Source: Ignavibacterium sp. (lineage in GTDB: Bacteria > Bacteroidota > Ignavibacteria > Ignavibacteriales > Ignavibacteriaceae). From it: DNA of 64,000 bases. Below, piece by piece: positions 35,153 to 44,204 of this stretch. The stretch covers positions 70,646 to 134,645 of the forward strand of contig JAGXRK010000061.1 of assembly GCA_018335755.1 (NCBI GenBank), written 5' to 3'. The notes under the pieces were generated by a model that was not told where the DNA came from, did no database searches, and saw only the letters and a list, made by a program, of their open reading frames with translations. Position numbers and translations under genes: made by a program. Within the stretch, counting starts at the first letter, position 1, and every line of letters begins with the position of its first letter.

Positions 35153-36004
35153 TTATTCTATAGATTTAAAGAACCTGTCAAACCTGATGTTGCCTGGAAA
35201 ACTGAGTGAAGTATCTGATCTTAATGACCAGTAAACAAATTTAGCTTTTCCGATAATTGCATCTTCAGGTACAAATCCGAAATATCTGCTGTCAAAACTT
35301 TCATCACGGTTATCACCTAAGAGGAAATAATAATCTTTCTGAATTATGTATTCTCTCACAGGTTTGTTTTTAATATTGACTACTGTTCCTTCAACACTTA
35401 CTGAACCTAATCCTTGTTCCAGATTTATTAAAACCTGCCAATCATTAATATTCTTTGGAGATATGGAGATTGTATCACCTTTAGCAGGAATACGGATTGG
35501 ACCATAATTATCAGAATTCCACCTTCTGCCCGAAGGAAAAATTCCTTCCTCTGCTGAACCCTGTTTTTTAATTTGAATATTATCTATAACAGATTCTTTT
35601 GGAGGACGCATTTTCCGATTATTAATAAGTACTTCCTTATTTACAATTTTTAGTGTATCACCCGGAAGACCCACAACTCTTTTTATTAAGTGGCTGCTAG
35701 CTAGTGAATCAACCCCAAGTATCTCAGCAGTAGACTTGAAAATAACCACATCCTCCCTGCTGGGTTTGCTGAAAGAAATAAGATTTGACTGAGATAGTTT
35801 GATATTTGTAAAAGGAATTACAGCCGGTGTGGAAAGTTTATAAGAAGCTTTGCTGATAAGAATGAAATCCCCCTCAATAAGCGAATTCTTCATTGATGAT
35901 GTCGGGATTCTGTACGCATCAATAAAAAATGCTTTAAGAATCAATGCAAACAGCAGAAACAGAATTGCCGCTAATACTAATATTTTTTTTAGTACCGGTT
36001 TAAT
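35153..36004 (-). CDS. lepB: type I signal peptidase (possible rare ATT start)
   Basis: A type I signal peptidase, the membrane protease that removes signal peptides. The Ser nucleophile is in IPTSSMKNSL, and the general-base Lys in HLIKRVVGLPGDTL; domains D (LGDNRDESFDSRYFG) and E follow. The ATG/TTG-based frame begins at TTG 35944 (MILKAFF), but the frame remains open upstream to a TAA at 36014-36016 and encodes a full membrane anchor (VLKKILVLAAILFLLFA). Only ATT/ATA-type codons are available there, with AAGGG upstream of ATT at 36002-36004, so I take that start. It follows lepA by 34 bp. Confidence 0.85.
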   Translation of the reverse strand: MKPVLKKILVLAAILFLLFALILKAFFIDAYRIPTSSMKNSLIEGDFILISKASYKLSTPAVIPFTNIKLSQSNLISFSKPSREDVVIFKSTAEILGVDSLASSHLIKRVVGLPGDTLKIVNKEVLINNRKMRPPKESVIDNIQIKKQGSAEEGIFPSGRRWNSDNYGPIRIPAKGDTISISPKNINDWQVLINLEQGLGSVSVEGTVVNIKNKPVREYIIQKDYYFLLGDNRDESFDSRYFGFVPEDAIIGKAKFVYWSLRSDTSLSFPGNIRFDRFFKSIE

Positions 36005-36038
36005 TGCTATCCCTTAAAAAATAATGACACAGGTAAAA

Positions 36039-37832
36039 TTATTCATCTATTTGTAAGACAGCAAGAAATGCTTCCTGCGGAATTTCAACATTACCAACCT
36101 GTTTCATACGTTTTTTACCCTCCTTCTGCTTCTCAAGAAGTTTTCTTTTACGTGTAATATCACCGCCATAGCATTTAGCAATTACATTTTTTCGTAATGC
36201 TTTTACTACTGATTTTGATATTACTTTTGTTCCGATTGCCGCCTGGATACTTATTTCAAACATTTGTCTTGGAATCAAATCTTTTAGCTTTGAACTTACT
36301 TTTCTGCCCCAATCATATGATTTACTTCTGTGAACTATCATTGACAGTGCATCTACAGGTTCGCTGTTCAATAAAATATCAAGCTTAACAAGATCAGACT
36401 CGCGATAACCAATATATTCATAATCAAAAGATGCATAACCCCGTGTAAGTGATTTAAGCTTGTCGTAAAAATCAAAAATTATTTCAGAGAGTGGAAACTC
36501 AAATTGCAGATCCGCCCGCGTAGGATCAAGATAAGTTGTATTTATATAAACACCCCGCTTATCCATTCCAAGCTTCATAATACTGCCTACATATTCCGAA
36601 GGCGTAACAATTTGTGCTTTCATATAGGGTTCTTTAATTTGATCGATATTTCCTACAGAAGGCATTTCTGCGGGATTATCAACGGTTACTTCTTCACCGC
36701 TTTTTGTATAAACAATGTATTCAACGTTAGGAAGCGTAGTGATAATTGATTGACCATACTCACGTAATAATCTTTCCTGAACAATTTCCATATGAAGAAG
36801 CCCAAGAAAACCACATCTGAAACCAAATCCCAACGCAGCAGAGGTTTCCGGCTGATAAACCAAAGCTGAATCGTTTAACCGGAACTTCTCAAGTGCATCA
36901 CGCAAATCTTCAAAATCATCTGAATCTGTAGGATAAAGTCCGCTGTAAACCATAGGTTTTACTTCTTTATATCCGGGAAGAGGTTCAGCAGCACCATGCT
37001 TGAGATGAGTGACGGTATCGCCAACTTTCGCGTCGTGAACGTCTTTAATACCTGCAATAAGATATCCAACATTTCCGGCACTAATTTCGTTCGTTTTTAT
37101 TTTCTTCAAACCAAGCACCCCTATTTCTTCGGCATCGAATGGTTTATCTACTTTGAAGAATTTTATTCTGTCATTAGTTTTTAATGTTCCCTGAAAAACT
37201 CTTATGTTGGCAATGGCACCCCGGTAAGCGTCGAAAATTGAATCAAAAATCAGAGCCTGAAGTGGTGCATCAGGATCACCTTGAGGCGGAGGTACTTTTT
37301 TAACTACCGTTTCCAGAAGTTCATCAATTCCGATTTTTTCCTTAGCGCTGACAAGAATTATGTCTTCTTTCTGACAGCCGATCAAATCAATAACCTGGCC
37401 TGATATTCTATCAATCTCGGCACTTGGCAGATCAATTTTGTTAAGAACGGGAATTATTTCTAACCCGGCATCAATAGCAAGATAAAGATTACTTATTGTT
37501 TGTGCTTCAACTCCCTGCGCTGCATCAACGACAAGTATAGCTCCTTCACATGCAGCAAGTGATCGGGATACTTCGTAAGTAAAATCGACGTGTCCCGGTG
37601 TATCTATAAGATTTAAAATGTATGCTATGCCATTCGAAGCTTTATAATTCATCTGAATAGCATGTGACTTTATTGTTATCCCTCGTTCACGCTCGAGTTC
37701 AAGATTATCAAGTATTTGATCTTTAGCCTCACGCTGATTAACAACTCCGGTTCTTTCTAAAAGGCAATCTGCAATAGTAGATTTTCCGTGATCAATATGC
37801 GCAATTATGCAAAAATTTCTAATGTTTTTCAT
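36039..37832 (-). CDS. lepA: elongation factor 4
   Basis: A 597-residue LepA/EF4 translational GTPase that back-translocates or rescues stalled ribosomes. G-domain motifs are AHIDHGKST (G1), the DTPGH (G3) and NKIDLP (G4). EF-G-like domains II, III and V and the unique LepA C-terminal domain ([37 protein letters not shown]) are all present. Length is typical. It is followed by lepB, a common pairing in bacteria. A candidate -7 element lies 25 bp upstream. Confidence 0.96.
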   Translation of the reverse strand: MKNIRNFCIIAHIDHGKSTIADCLLERTGVVNQREAKDQILDNLELERERGITIKSHAIQMNYKASNGIAYILNLIDTPGHVDFTYEVSRSLAACEGAILVVDAAQGVEAQTISNLYLAIDAGLEIIPVLNKIDLPSAEIDRISGQVIDLIGCQKEDIILVSAKEKIGIDELLETVVKKVPPPQGDPDAPLQALIFDSIFDAYRGAIANIRVFQGTLKTNDRIKFFKVDKPFDAEEIGVLGLKKIKTNEISAGNVGYLIAGIKDVHDAKVGDTVTHLKHGAAEPLPGYKEVKPMVYSGLYPTDSDDFEDLRDALEKFRLNDSALVYQPETSAALGFGFRCGFLGLLHMEIVQERLLREYGQSIITTLPNVEYIVYTKSGEEVTVDNPAEMPSVGNIDQIKEPYMKAQIVTPSEYVGSIMKLGMDKRGVYINTTYLDPTRADLQFEFPLSEIIFDFYDKLKSLTRGYASFDYEYIGYRESDLVKLDILLNSEPVDALSMIVHRSKSYDWGRKVSSKLKDLIPRQMFEISIQAAIGTKVISKSVVKALRKNVIAKCYGGDITRKRKLLEKQKEGKKRMKQVGNVEIPQEAFLAVLQIDE

Positions 37833-37856
37833 TCATTCCGAGTTTAAATTGTAATG

Positions 37857-37864
37857 CAAATATA
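37857..37864 (-). promoter_or_regulatory. candidate -7 element of the lepA-lepB promoter
   Basis: On the minus strand TATATTTG, matching TAnnTTTG, lies 25 bp upstream of the lepA start codon. The -33 region shows no convincing TTG. Confidence 0.4.
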
Positions 37865-37940
37865 GTTAGAGGGATGTTATTATTAAAGGTTAAGATATTC
37901 AGGAGAAACGTGCTGGTTAATTCCGGAAAAGTAGAATAAA

Positions 37941-37975
37941 TTCAGATGGCATCCAATTAAAGGATGCCATCTGAA
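37941..37975 (-). terminator. strong hairpin after the TonB receptor gene
   Basis: Perfect 14-bp arms TTCAGATGGCATCC (37941-37954) and GGATGCCATCTGAA (37962-37975) around a 7-nt loop, 8 bp beyond the receptor stop codon. On the minus strand a T-rich tract follows. It separates the receptor from lepA. Confidence 0.75.
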
Positions 37976-37982
37976 AAAGTGT

Positions 37983-40202
37983 TTAGAGTGTGACTTCCAA
38001 TCCTGCGGTTATTATCCGTGGTAATCCTACCTTTATTCCCTGCGGACGTCTGCTTGCAATGTATCTTTCATCAAGGAGGTTTTTCACTGATAAATATATT
38101 GATGAGTTAATTGATTCAATTTCATATCTTCCGGTGATATCAACTACATTGTATGAAGGCATCAATCCGGTTTCACCGCTGGCAGAAGCTTCCGTTGAAT
38201 TTAGTTCATCAGTGAATTGTTCCCCGATAAAGGTTCCTGAAAGCTGCAAGCCGAATCCGAACGGAGTTGAAAAGTCTAATGCTGCAGATATAAATTGTTC
38301 CGGTGAATATGGAAGTCTATTTCCTTTAATATTTACCCGCTCTGAATTAACGGTAATAAACCTGTCTTCATTATATTCGGAATTACCGAATGTTGCACTT
38401 GTACTCAGCATTATACCATACGATGAACCAAGTAGACTGCCAAGATCAAATTTAATTCCCGCTTCAATACCCTGATGCAGAGTACTTCCACCGTTAACTA
38501 AACCTGAGCCGGCTCCACCTGAGGATTCTGAAACAGGAATTACCTGATTAGAAAAATCGAGCATATAGCCGGTTAACTCAACGTCAAAATAGTTGAGTAA
38601 AGAAGCTCTCAGCCCGATTTCGTAATTCCAGCTGAGCTCAGCATCCAGTTGTAAGGCTTCCCCACCGCTTGAAATAGCATCTTTAACACGGGGAGGTGCA
38701 AACCCTCTGTGAACTCCGGCAAAAACTGAAACCCGGTTATCAAAATTGTAGTTCAAACCAGCTCCGGGAACAACAGAAAAGAGATCATCATTTGCAGTTA
38801 AACTAGTATCGGAAAAGTTTCTTCTGAAAATATCTCTGCTAAAATTAAATTGTTCCAAACGAAAACCGGGAACAACAGTAAATTTTTCTGTGATGAATAT
38901 CCGGTTTTGTATGAAAAAACTGGATGCATAACCTGTTCTTATTTCGTCTTCACGAAGATCACCGGATTTTGCATCTGCAGTTCTTCCATCTATTCTTTGT
39001 TCAAATGCTCTTTCATATAAAAAGCGGACACCTGCTTCCAGTTCATTATTTAATGAACCGAGATTATATGATGTAATAAATCTTGGTTCAATGCCGGCTA
39101 CTTCAAATTGTCTGTTCCGATTACCGGTAGAATTTCTCATATAGATAGCACCATTTGTAACTGTGGTATCACCAAAGATGATGCCTGTCATTCCTGATGA
39201 AGTTGCCCTGCTGAAATTTTGTCTGAGCCAGTTCCTGGTGGTTGTATAACCAAAAGCTGTTGTTCTTATATATGAATTATCGGAGATAAAATAATCGTAT
39301 GTGAAGCTGGCTGAATATCGTCTTATATCAAGCTCATCGTTTGGAGCGACTTCAGTATAATATTCTCCTCTATCGTACATTGTTTGAGTAATACCAATAT
39401 AAGTTGAATTAGAAACTTCATCGTAGGCAGATAACTTAAATCCTAATCGGGAATTATCGGTTAAATTAAATCGAACTTTAGCTGTAAAGTCGTTAACAGT
39501 AAATCTTGTAATGCCAAGTTTGTCAGCTCTTTTGTGAAGAAGAGCAACCTGAACTCCAACATTATCGAAAGTGGTTCCATAACTTAATTGTCCTGATGCA
39601 AAACCTCCTGTACCGCCTCTTAAACTGATTCCAGCAGTTGAAACCAATGGGGGGTCCGCTGTTATAAAGTTTATTACTCCGCCAATAGTTTGAGGACCAA
39701 ACAGAATTGATCCGCTGCCTTTAAGTATTTCTACACTTTTCATTCTATCAATAGCAGGAGTATAATACATTTCCGGTTCACCATACGGAGCAAGTGCAAC
39801 AGGTACACCATCTTCCATCATTAAAACAGTGCGGCTTCTATCGGGATCAAGCCCGCGGATTCCTATATTAGCACGTAAACCAATTCCTTCTTCATCAACA
39901 ACATGAACTCCCGTAACCTGACGAAACATTTCATTTCCGGCCAGAGGTTGATTATGCTTTAAGCTTGTAGTTGCAATAATATCAGCCGAGCCGGGGATGC
40001 GCATTAATAAAGATGGTTTTCTACCTATAATGTCTATTTGAGGAAAATCATACATTTTAATGGTTGTATCAATAATGGCGGTTACCGAGGTATTCTCTGT
40101 TTGCTGGTTCTCAGGTTCGGAGATTGGCTGAGTGAAAGACAGTCCAACTGCTAAAAAAGAAAGTAAGGATCCCCTGACGATCATACTGTAAATTCTAGTC
40201 AT
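37983..40202 (-). CDS. TonB-dependent outer-membrane receptor (FecA-like)
   Basis: A 739-residue receptor with signal peptide, an N-terminal plug (about 55-190, with LRANIGIRGLDPDRSRTVLMMEDG and FGPQTIGGVINF), and a C-terminal 22-strand beta-barrel ending in a hydrophobic strand (ITAGLEVTL). This is the FecA/CirA-like class for ferric siderophores or citrate. A DtxR/MntR-like palindrome lies 64 bp upstream, which suggests iron or manganese regulation. It is a single gene, without a local TonB or periplasmic binding protein. Confidence 0.88.
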   Translation of the reverse strand: MTRIYSMIVRGSLLSFLAVGLSFTQPISEPENQQTENTSVTAIIDTTIKMYDFPQIDIIGRKPSLLMRIPGSADIIATTSLKHNQPLAGNEMFRQVTGVHVVDEEGIGLRANIGIRGLDPDRSRTVLMMEDGVPVALAPYGEPEMYYTPAIDRMKSVEILKGSGSILFGPQTIGGVINFITADPPLVSTAGISLRGGTGGFASGQLSYGTTFDNVGVQVALLHKRADKLGITRFTVNDFTAKVRFNLTDNSRLGFKLSAYDEVSNSTYIGITQTMYDRGEYYTEVAPNDELDIRRYSASFTYDYFISDNSYIRTTAFGYTTTRNWLRQNFSRATSSGMTGIIFGDTTVTNGAIYMRNSTGNRNRQFEVAGIEPRFITSYNLGSLNNELEAGVRFLYERAFEQRIDGRTADAKSGDLREDEIRTGYASSFFIQNRIFITEKFTVVPGFRLEQFNFSRDIFRRNFSDTSLTANDDLFSVVPGAGLNYNFDNRVSVFAGVHRGFAPPRVKDAISSGGEALQLDAELSWNYEIGLRASLLNYFDVELTGYMLDFSNQVIPVSESSGGAGSGLVNGGSTLHQGIEAGIKFDLGSLLGSSYGIMLSTSATFGNSEYNEDRFITVNSERVNIKGNRLPYSPEQFISAALDFSTPFGFGLQLSGTFIGEQFTDELNSTEASASGETGLMPSYNVVDITGRYEIESINSSIYLSVKNLLDERYIASRRPQGIKVGLPRIITAGLEVTL

Positions 40203-40265
40203 CTTAACTCCATAAATTTAATTAAAATTTATTCACACATCCCCTGTCTGAAAAATCATAAATTA

Positions 40266-40284
40266 ATTTAGACTAAATCTAAAT
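40266..40284. promoter_or_regulatory. DtxR/MntR-like operator upstream of the TonB receptor
   Basis: ATTTAGACTAAATCTAAAT is a 7-5-7 perfect palindrome, close to the TTTAGG-N-CCTAAA boxes bound by iron- or manganese-responsive DtxR/IdeR/MntR regulators. It is 64 bp upstream of the receptor start codon, a normal operator position. No second copy was seen in the window. Confidence 0.6.
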
Positions 40285-40337
40285 AGAAATAAGGAATTAA
40301 GCAAGAATAATTTTGTAGTATTTTTTACTATCAGAGA

Positions 40338-41270
40338 TTATTTGTTTTTTAGTAGATTGAGGATAATTCCCTCTCGAAGAGCAAACTCTGAAATTGTAAT
40401 TTCTTTAACATTAAAATTTTTCATTATTCGTCTCAGAATCAGCAGTCCGGCAGGAATGATATCGGCTCTCTTTACCTCCATTCCCTGAATTGCGATTCTT
40501 TCTGCAGGAGTTTTGGCTTCCAGTATATCAGAAAGTACAGAGCGAAATTGTGAGTAAGTGAAACTCAGACTATTAGATGATTTAATTTTTTTACCATTGA
40601 TTGCTGAATGCACGAGTGAAGCAGCAGCGTTAATAGTTCCGGATGTTCCTACAGCAATATCAAAAGACTGCGAATAATCCAGATTCTTATTTTCCAGAAG
40701 AGCGTTTTTAATAAAATACTTACAATCTTTTACTGCCCTGTTCTTAAGCCTATAGTCAGGAAAGAACATTTTGGTTAATCTTACTGCACCGATTTTAATA
40801 CTTTCAGCAAAAATTACATTTCCCTTGTCTGCCAAAAGCAGTTCAGTACTGCCTCCCCCAATATCTATACAAAATACTTTTTTATCAGCAACAGGTAATG
40901 CTTTTTGTATTCCAAGATAAATTAACTCAGCCTCCTTTCTGCCATCTATTACATTTACCTGTATACCCGTTTTATTAAAAACTCTTTCAATAAACTCGTT
41001 TTTATTCTGCGCTTCCCTAACTGCACTTGTTGCCGCGGCTATTAATTTAGCACGATAATAATCTGCCAGAGATTTGAAGCCGGAAAGCAGATCAATAGCT
41101 TTTTCAGTTTCTCCATCTGAAATTATACTCAGGTCTTCTCCTTTATGTGAACCAAGCCGGATAACCTCCCGTTGTTTATCCATCACAACAAAGCTTCCAT
41201 CATCTTTAACCTCAACAATTAAAAGATGAAAGGAGTTTGTACCCATATCAACCGCGGCAATTCTTTTCAT
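40338..41270 (-). CDS. Ppx/GppA exopolyphosphatase-family phosphatase
   Basis: A 310-residue member of the Ppx/GppA family, which hydrolyses inorganic polyphosphate or pppGpp. Actin-fold nucleotide-binding motifs are present: AVDMGTNSFHLLI at the N-terminus, and IDIGGGSTELLLA. The short length matches the two-domain form lacking the C-terminal HD domain. It is the last gene of the folB-folK operon, 11 bp after the glycosyltransferase. Whether polyphosphate or (p)ppGpp is the main substrate is not shown. Confidence 0.85.
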   Translation of the reverse strand: MKRIAAVDMGTNSFHLLIVEVKDDGSFVVMDKQREVIRLGSHKGEDLSIISDGETEKAIDLLSGFKSLADYYRAKLIAAATSAVREAQNKNEFIERVFNKTGIQVNVIDGRKEAELIYLGIQKALPVADKKVFCIDIGGGSTELLLADKGNVIFAESIKIGAVRLTKMFFPDYRLKNRAVKDCKYFIKNALLENKNLDYSQSFDIAVGTSGTINAAASLVHSAINGKKIKSSNSLSFTYSQFRSVLSDILEAKTPAERIAIQGMEVKRADIIPAGLLILRRIMKNFNVKEITISEFALREGIILNLLKNK

Positions 41271-41281
41271 ATTATTTAATC

Positions 41282-42376
41282 TTATTTTGCGCTGCTAAGA
41301 ATCTTGATACAAAGCAGATATACACTTTCAACTTCTACATCATCTATGAGTTCAGATTCACGAAGGAAAAATTTGTTTGGACCAATAGGTGCCCAATTAA
41401 ACGGATTGGTAGGACCAAAAATTGAAATTTGAGGAGTTTCAGTAGTGCCCGCTACGTGCATTATTCCGGTATCATTAGAAATAAACAACTCGGAAAGCGA
41501 AATTAATGCAGCAATCTGCGGAATGGTTTTGTTTAGAAAAGTTCTGATTGGTAAGCGCGAGTTTTTTATAACATAATCTATTTCATCTCTGTCAGCATCA
41601 CTTCCGGTTAAATAAAACACACAATTATATTTACTGTTTAACTTCTTGATCAATTCCACATACTTATTAAGAGACCAGCGATTGGGGGGCTTACCTGCAC
41701 CAACGTGTAATCCAATAAGTAACTGATTTTTCTTTTTATTTGTTTTTTTTACAAAGGTATGAGCAAACCTTAAATCTTCGTAGTCAAAGGTAATTTCAGA
41801 TCGATAATTATTTGTATCTATACCAAATGGTCTGATGATATCAAGGCATCTTTCAGACACATTGGAATCGGGGTGATTTCTCCAATCTAATTTTATTCGT
41901 TTATCAAAAAGATAGGCACTTTCATTAACCTGTCCATCTAGTGATTCCGCTCCTATTCTTATTTTAGTTTTACTGAATCTGGCAATCAGATTGCTTGTAA
42001 AAGATATTGAAACTACTACTGGAACAATGGCTACATCATAACCCTGACGAAGAATTTTTCTAAGCGAGAAAAAGTACGATGGTTTAAAGAGCAGGTTCTT
42101 ATCGAAGATGAAATAGCGATCAACAAATTTATTCTTTACAATTCCGTGAAAGTTATGTGGACTTACAATAAGTGTTATTTTGCAATCGGGATATTTTTCT
42201 TTAAAAGCTCTGAAAAGTGAAACGCCGGATAAAAGATCTCCCAACTGATTGTGCTGTCTAACAATCAGAACATTTTTTACTTCACCTAATTCTTTACTTT
42301 CGTTTTTTTTAACTGACAGAAGTTTTTCAAAAAATTTAGTAATTAACCTGGAGGTGAATGATTTTTCAGACATCAA
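41282..42376 (-). CDS. family 9 glycosyltransferase (heptosyltransferase-like)
   Basis: A 364-residue GT9 (GT-B) enzyme that adds heptose or related sugars to a lipopolysaccharide core. Visible motifs are the N-terminal VLIVRQHNQLGDLLSGVSLFRAF, the nucleotide-sugar binding LHVGAGKPPNRWSLNKYVELI, and the C-terminal SNDTGIMHVAGTTETP with FGPTNPFNWAPIG. Its start overlaps the upstream 69-residue gene stop by 4 nt. It is part of the fol operon by coupling. The acceptor sugar is unknown. Confidence 0.88.
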   Translation of the reverse strand: MMSEKSFTSRLITKFFEKLLSVKKNESKELGEVKNVLIVRQHNQLGDLLSGVSLFRAFKEKYPDCKITLIVSPHNFHGIVKNKFVDRYFIFDKNLLFKPSYFFSLRKILRQGYDVAIVPVVVSISFTSNLIARFSKTKIRIGAESLDGQVNESAYLFDKRIKLDWRNHPDSNVSERCLDIIRPFGIDTNNYRSEITFDYEDLRFAHTFVKKTNKKKNQLLIGLHVGAGKPPNRWSLNKYVELIKKLNSKYNCVFYLTGSDADRDEIDYVIKNSRLPIRTFLNKTIPQIAALISLSELFISNDTGIMHVAGTTETPQISIFGPTNPFNWAPIGPNKFFLRESELIDDVEVESVYLLCIKILSSAK

Positions 42377-42582
42377 CTATTCTTTTCTTTATCTTCAATA
42401 TCTGAAATTTCAGTGTATTTTGCTTCTTCTACATTATCGTACTTTTTACGTTTGCGTTTGAACGATGAGGTGTTTTCTGACTGATTTGACTTTCCGAAAA
42501 GGCCAATAAGAAACCGCTTAATTATGCGGTATAGAAAAATGAATAAAACAATAAGCAGCAGAATTCTTAAGAATTGACTCAT
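42373..42582 (-). CDS. small membrane protein (DUF4834-like)
   Basis: A 69-residue protein with one N-terminal membrane helix (LRILLLIVLFIFLYRIIKRFLIG) and a cytoplasmic Lys-rich and acidic tail containing KKYDNVEEAKYTEISDIE. This fits small DUF4834-type proteins of Bacteroidota by layout, with unknown function. It overlaps both neighbours by 4 nt (ATGA), between a deoxynucleoside kinase and a GT9 enzyme, so it is translationally coupled. Function is unknown. Confidence 0.7.
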   Translation of the reverse strand: MSQFLRILLLIVLFIFLYRIIKRFLIGLFGKSNQSENTSSFKRKRKKYDNVEEAKYTEISDIEDKEKNS

Positions 42583-43235
42583 CCTATACTCTTTGGCTCG
42601 GGATTAAAGTATTCAATAAATGCGCGGTCTTCACGGAATATTTGTCGGAATAATTCATCAAAATCTTCTTCATTATTAACAAAGTCAATTTCAGTTGAGT
42701 TAACTATAAGTAATGGTGAGGAATTATAGCGGAAAAAGTAATGCGTATAAGCATCGCTCAATTCCTCAATATAGCTGCGTGTAAGATTGCGTTCTATTTT
42801 TCTGCTTCGTTTTTTTATGTTATGCATCAGCCTGTCTATACTTGACTGAAGAAATACAACTAAATCCGGTTTACGTAAATTCCTTTGAAGAAGAGGAAAT
42901 ATTGATTCGTACAATTTTAACTCTTCGCCGGAAAGATTGAGATAAGCAAATATCCTATCTTTATCAAAGATATAATCGCCAACAATATATTGTGTAAAGA
43001 GATCTTCCTGGTTCAATTCCTCCTGTTGTTTAAACCTGTTGATCAGAAAGAACATTTGAGTCTGGAAGGCATATCTTCTTCTATCGGTATAAAACTTTTC
43101 CAGAAAAGGATTTGTTTCGAATTGTTCAAGAATAAGTTTAGAATCAAGACGGACTTTCATTTTTTTTGCCAGAGCCGTTTTACCTGATCCTATAACTCCT
43201 TCTATTGCTATGTATCTTACTTCGTTATTATTCAA
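42579..43235 (-). CDS. deoxynucleoside kinase
   Basis: A 218-residue deoxynucleoside kinase (dCK/dGK type) of the salvage pathway. The P-loop is IEGVIGSGKTALAKKM, the substrate-binding region is FLINRFKQQEEL and DYIFDKDRIFA, and the LID-like segment IKKRSRKIERNLTRSYIEEL carries the Arg residues. It phosphorylates deoxynucleosides. Length and motif spacing are typical. Four-nt overlaps with folK and the downstream 69-residue gene place it in the folate operon. Confidence 0.85.
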   Translation of the reverse strand: MNNNEVRYIAIEGVIGSGKTALAKKMKVRLDSKLILEQFETNPFLEKFYTDRRRYAFQTQMFFLINRFKQQEELNQEDLFTQYIVGDYIFDKDRIFAYLNLSGEELKLYESIFPLLQRNLRKPDLVVFLQSSIDRLMHNIKKRSRKIERNLTRSYIEELSDAYTHYFFRYNSSPLLIVNSTEIDFVNNEEDFDELFRQIFREDRAFIEYFNPEPKSIG

Positions 43236-43762
43236 TATTTTGCTTCCGGTATGAATAATTTTTCGGGTAATATTTTAATTATAAATTTATCTTCAAGTTT
43301 TGTAAGGATAAAGCATAACTTTTCATTTGTTTCAGGATGAATTATTTCGGGATCAAGTTCACACAAAGGCTGAAGGACAAAATCCCTATAAATAATACCT
43401 TTATGCGGCAAACTAATAAATTCATTGGAAATAATTAAGTCATTATATAACAAAAGATCAATATCTATTTCGCGAGGTCCCCATTTTTGTTTAAAAGATC
43501 TTCCAAGTTTCTGTTCAATAATTTGTAACTTTTTGAAAAGATCAACAGGAGTCAGATCCGTGGTAATACTGACTGCTGCATTGTAAAAATTTTTCTGTTC
43601 AATTATTCCGAAAGGTCTGGTTTCATAAACTGATGATATATTTTTAATAACTACTTTGTCTGCTGAATTTAGCTCCAGCAAAGCATTTTGCAGATAACCT
43701 AGTCTATCCCCTTTATTTGAGCCTAAACCAATAAAAACATTATTTATTTTTGAAATATCCAA
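43232..43762 (-). CDS. folK: 2-amino-4-hydroxy-6-hydroxymethyldihydropteridine pyrophosphokinase
   Basis: HPPK, the second step of pterin to folate synthesis. Recognised by FIGLGSNKGDRLGYLQNAL, YETRPFG, a WGPREIDIDLLLYND catalytic signature, and LPHKGIIYRDFVLQPL. Length (176 residues) is normal. It follows folB by 5 bp and overlaps the kinase gene by 4 nt. folB-folK clustering is common and supports coordinated folate synthesis. Confidence 0.95.
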   Translation of the reverse strand: MDISKINNVFIGLGSNKGDRLGYLQNALLELNSADKVVIKNISSVYETRPFGIIEQKNFYNAAVSITTDLTPVDLFKKLQIIEQKLGRSFKQKWGPREIDIDLLLYNDLIISNEFISLPHKGIIYRDFVLQPLCELDPEIIHPETNEKLCFILTKLEDKFIIKILPEKLFIPEAKY

Positions 43763-43767
43763 AATGA

Positions 43768-44139
43768 TTACAGTTCTTTTCTTTCTTTTACTACCTCAAC
43801 TTCCACGCAATCAACCACTCCGCCAAGCGGGGGATTATTTTTCCTAACTCTTACAGCAACTTTACTTATTGCAGTAAACTTCATCAGTAATTCATTTGCA
43901 ATTTTTACTGCCAACGCTTCTATAAGATAGTATTTTTGCTCAAGAGCAAGATGATACATAAAAGAATAAACTTTGTGGTAGTCTATTGTTTCAATTAACG
44001 AATCGTTCTCTGCTGCATCGGAGAAATCGGTGTAAATATCTACATCAGCTTCAAATTTACCGCCAACGCTCTGCTCTTCAGAACGAACACCGTGATAGCC
44101 ATAGAATGTAGCTTTTTTAATTCTAATAATATTTGTCAT
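43768..44139 (-). CDS. folB: dihydroneopterin aldolase
   Basis: A 123-residue dihydroneopterin aldolase, which converts dihydroneopterin to the HPPK substrate. Seen in ATFYGYHGVRSEEQSVGGKFEADVDIY, the Glu in IETIDYHKVYSF, LIEALAVKIANEL and the closing VRVRKNNPPLGGVVDCVEVEV. This is the first gene of the coupled operon: folB, folK, deoxynucleoside kinase, small membrane protein, GT9, Ppx. Confidence 0.93.
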   Translation of the reverse strand: MTNIIRIKKATFYGYHGVRSEEQSVGGKFEADVDIYTDFSDAAENDSLIETIDYHKVYSFMYHLALEQKYYLIEALAVKIANELLMKFTAISKVAVRVRKNNPPLGGVVDCVEVEVVKERKEL

Positions 44140-44204
44140 AATTAACTATAGTGATAATCAATGTAAAATTAGTGAAATAAATGAATTTATTTTTCAATTA
44201 ATAG

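Noticed and set aside
37990-38475. 161-residue frame opposite the TonB receptor gene
   Set aside because: Lies entirely antisense to a well-supported beta-barrel gene and has no recognisable pattern.
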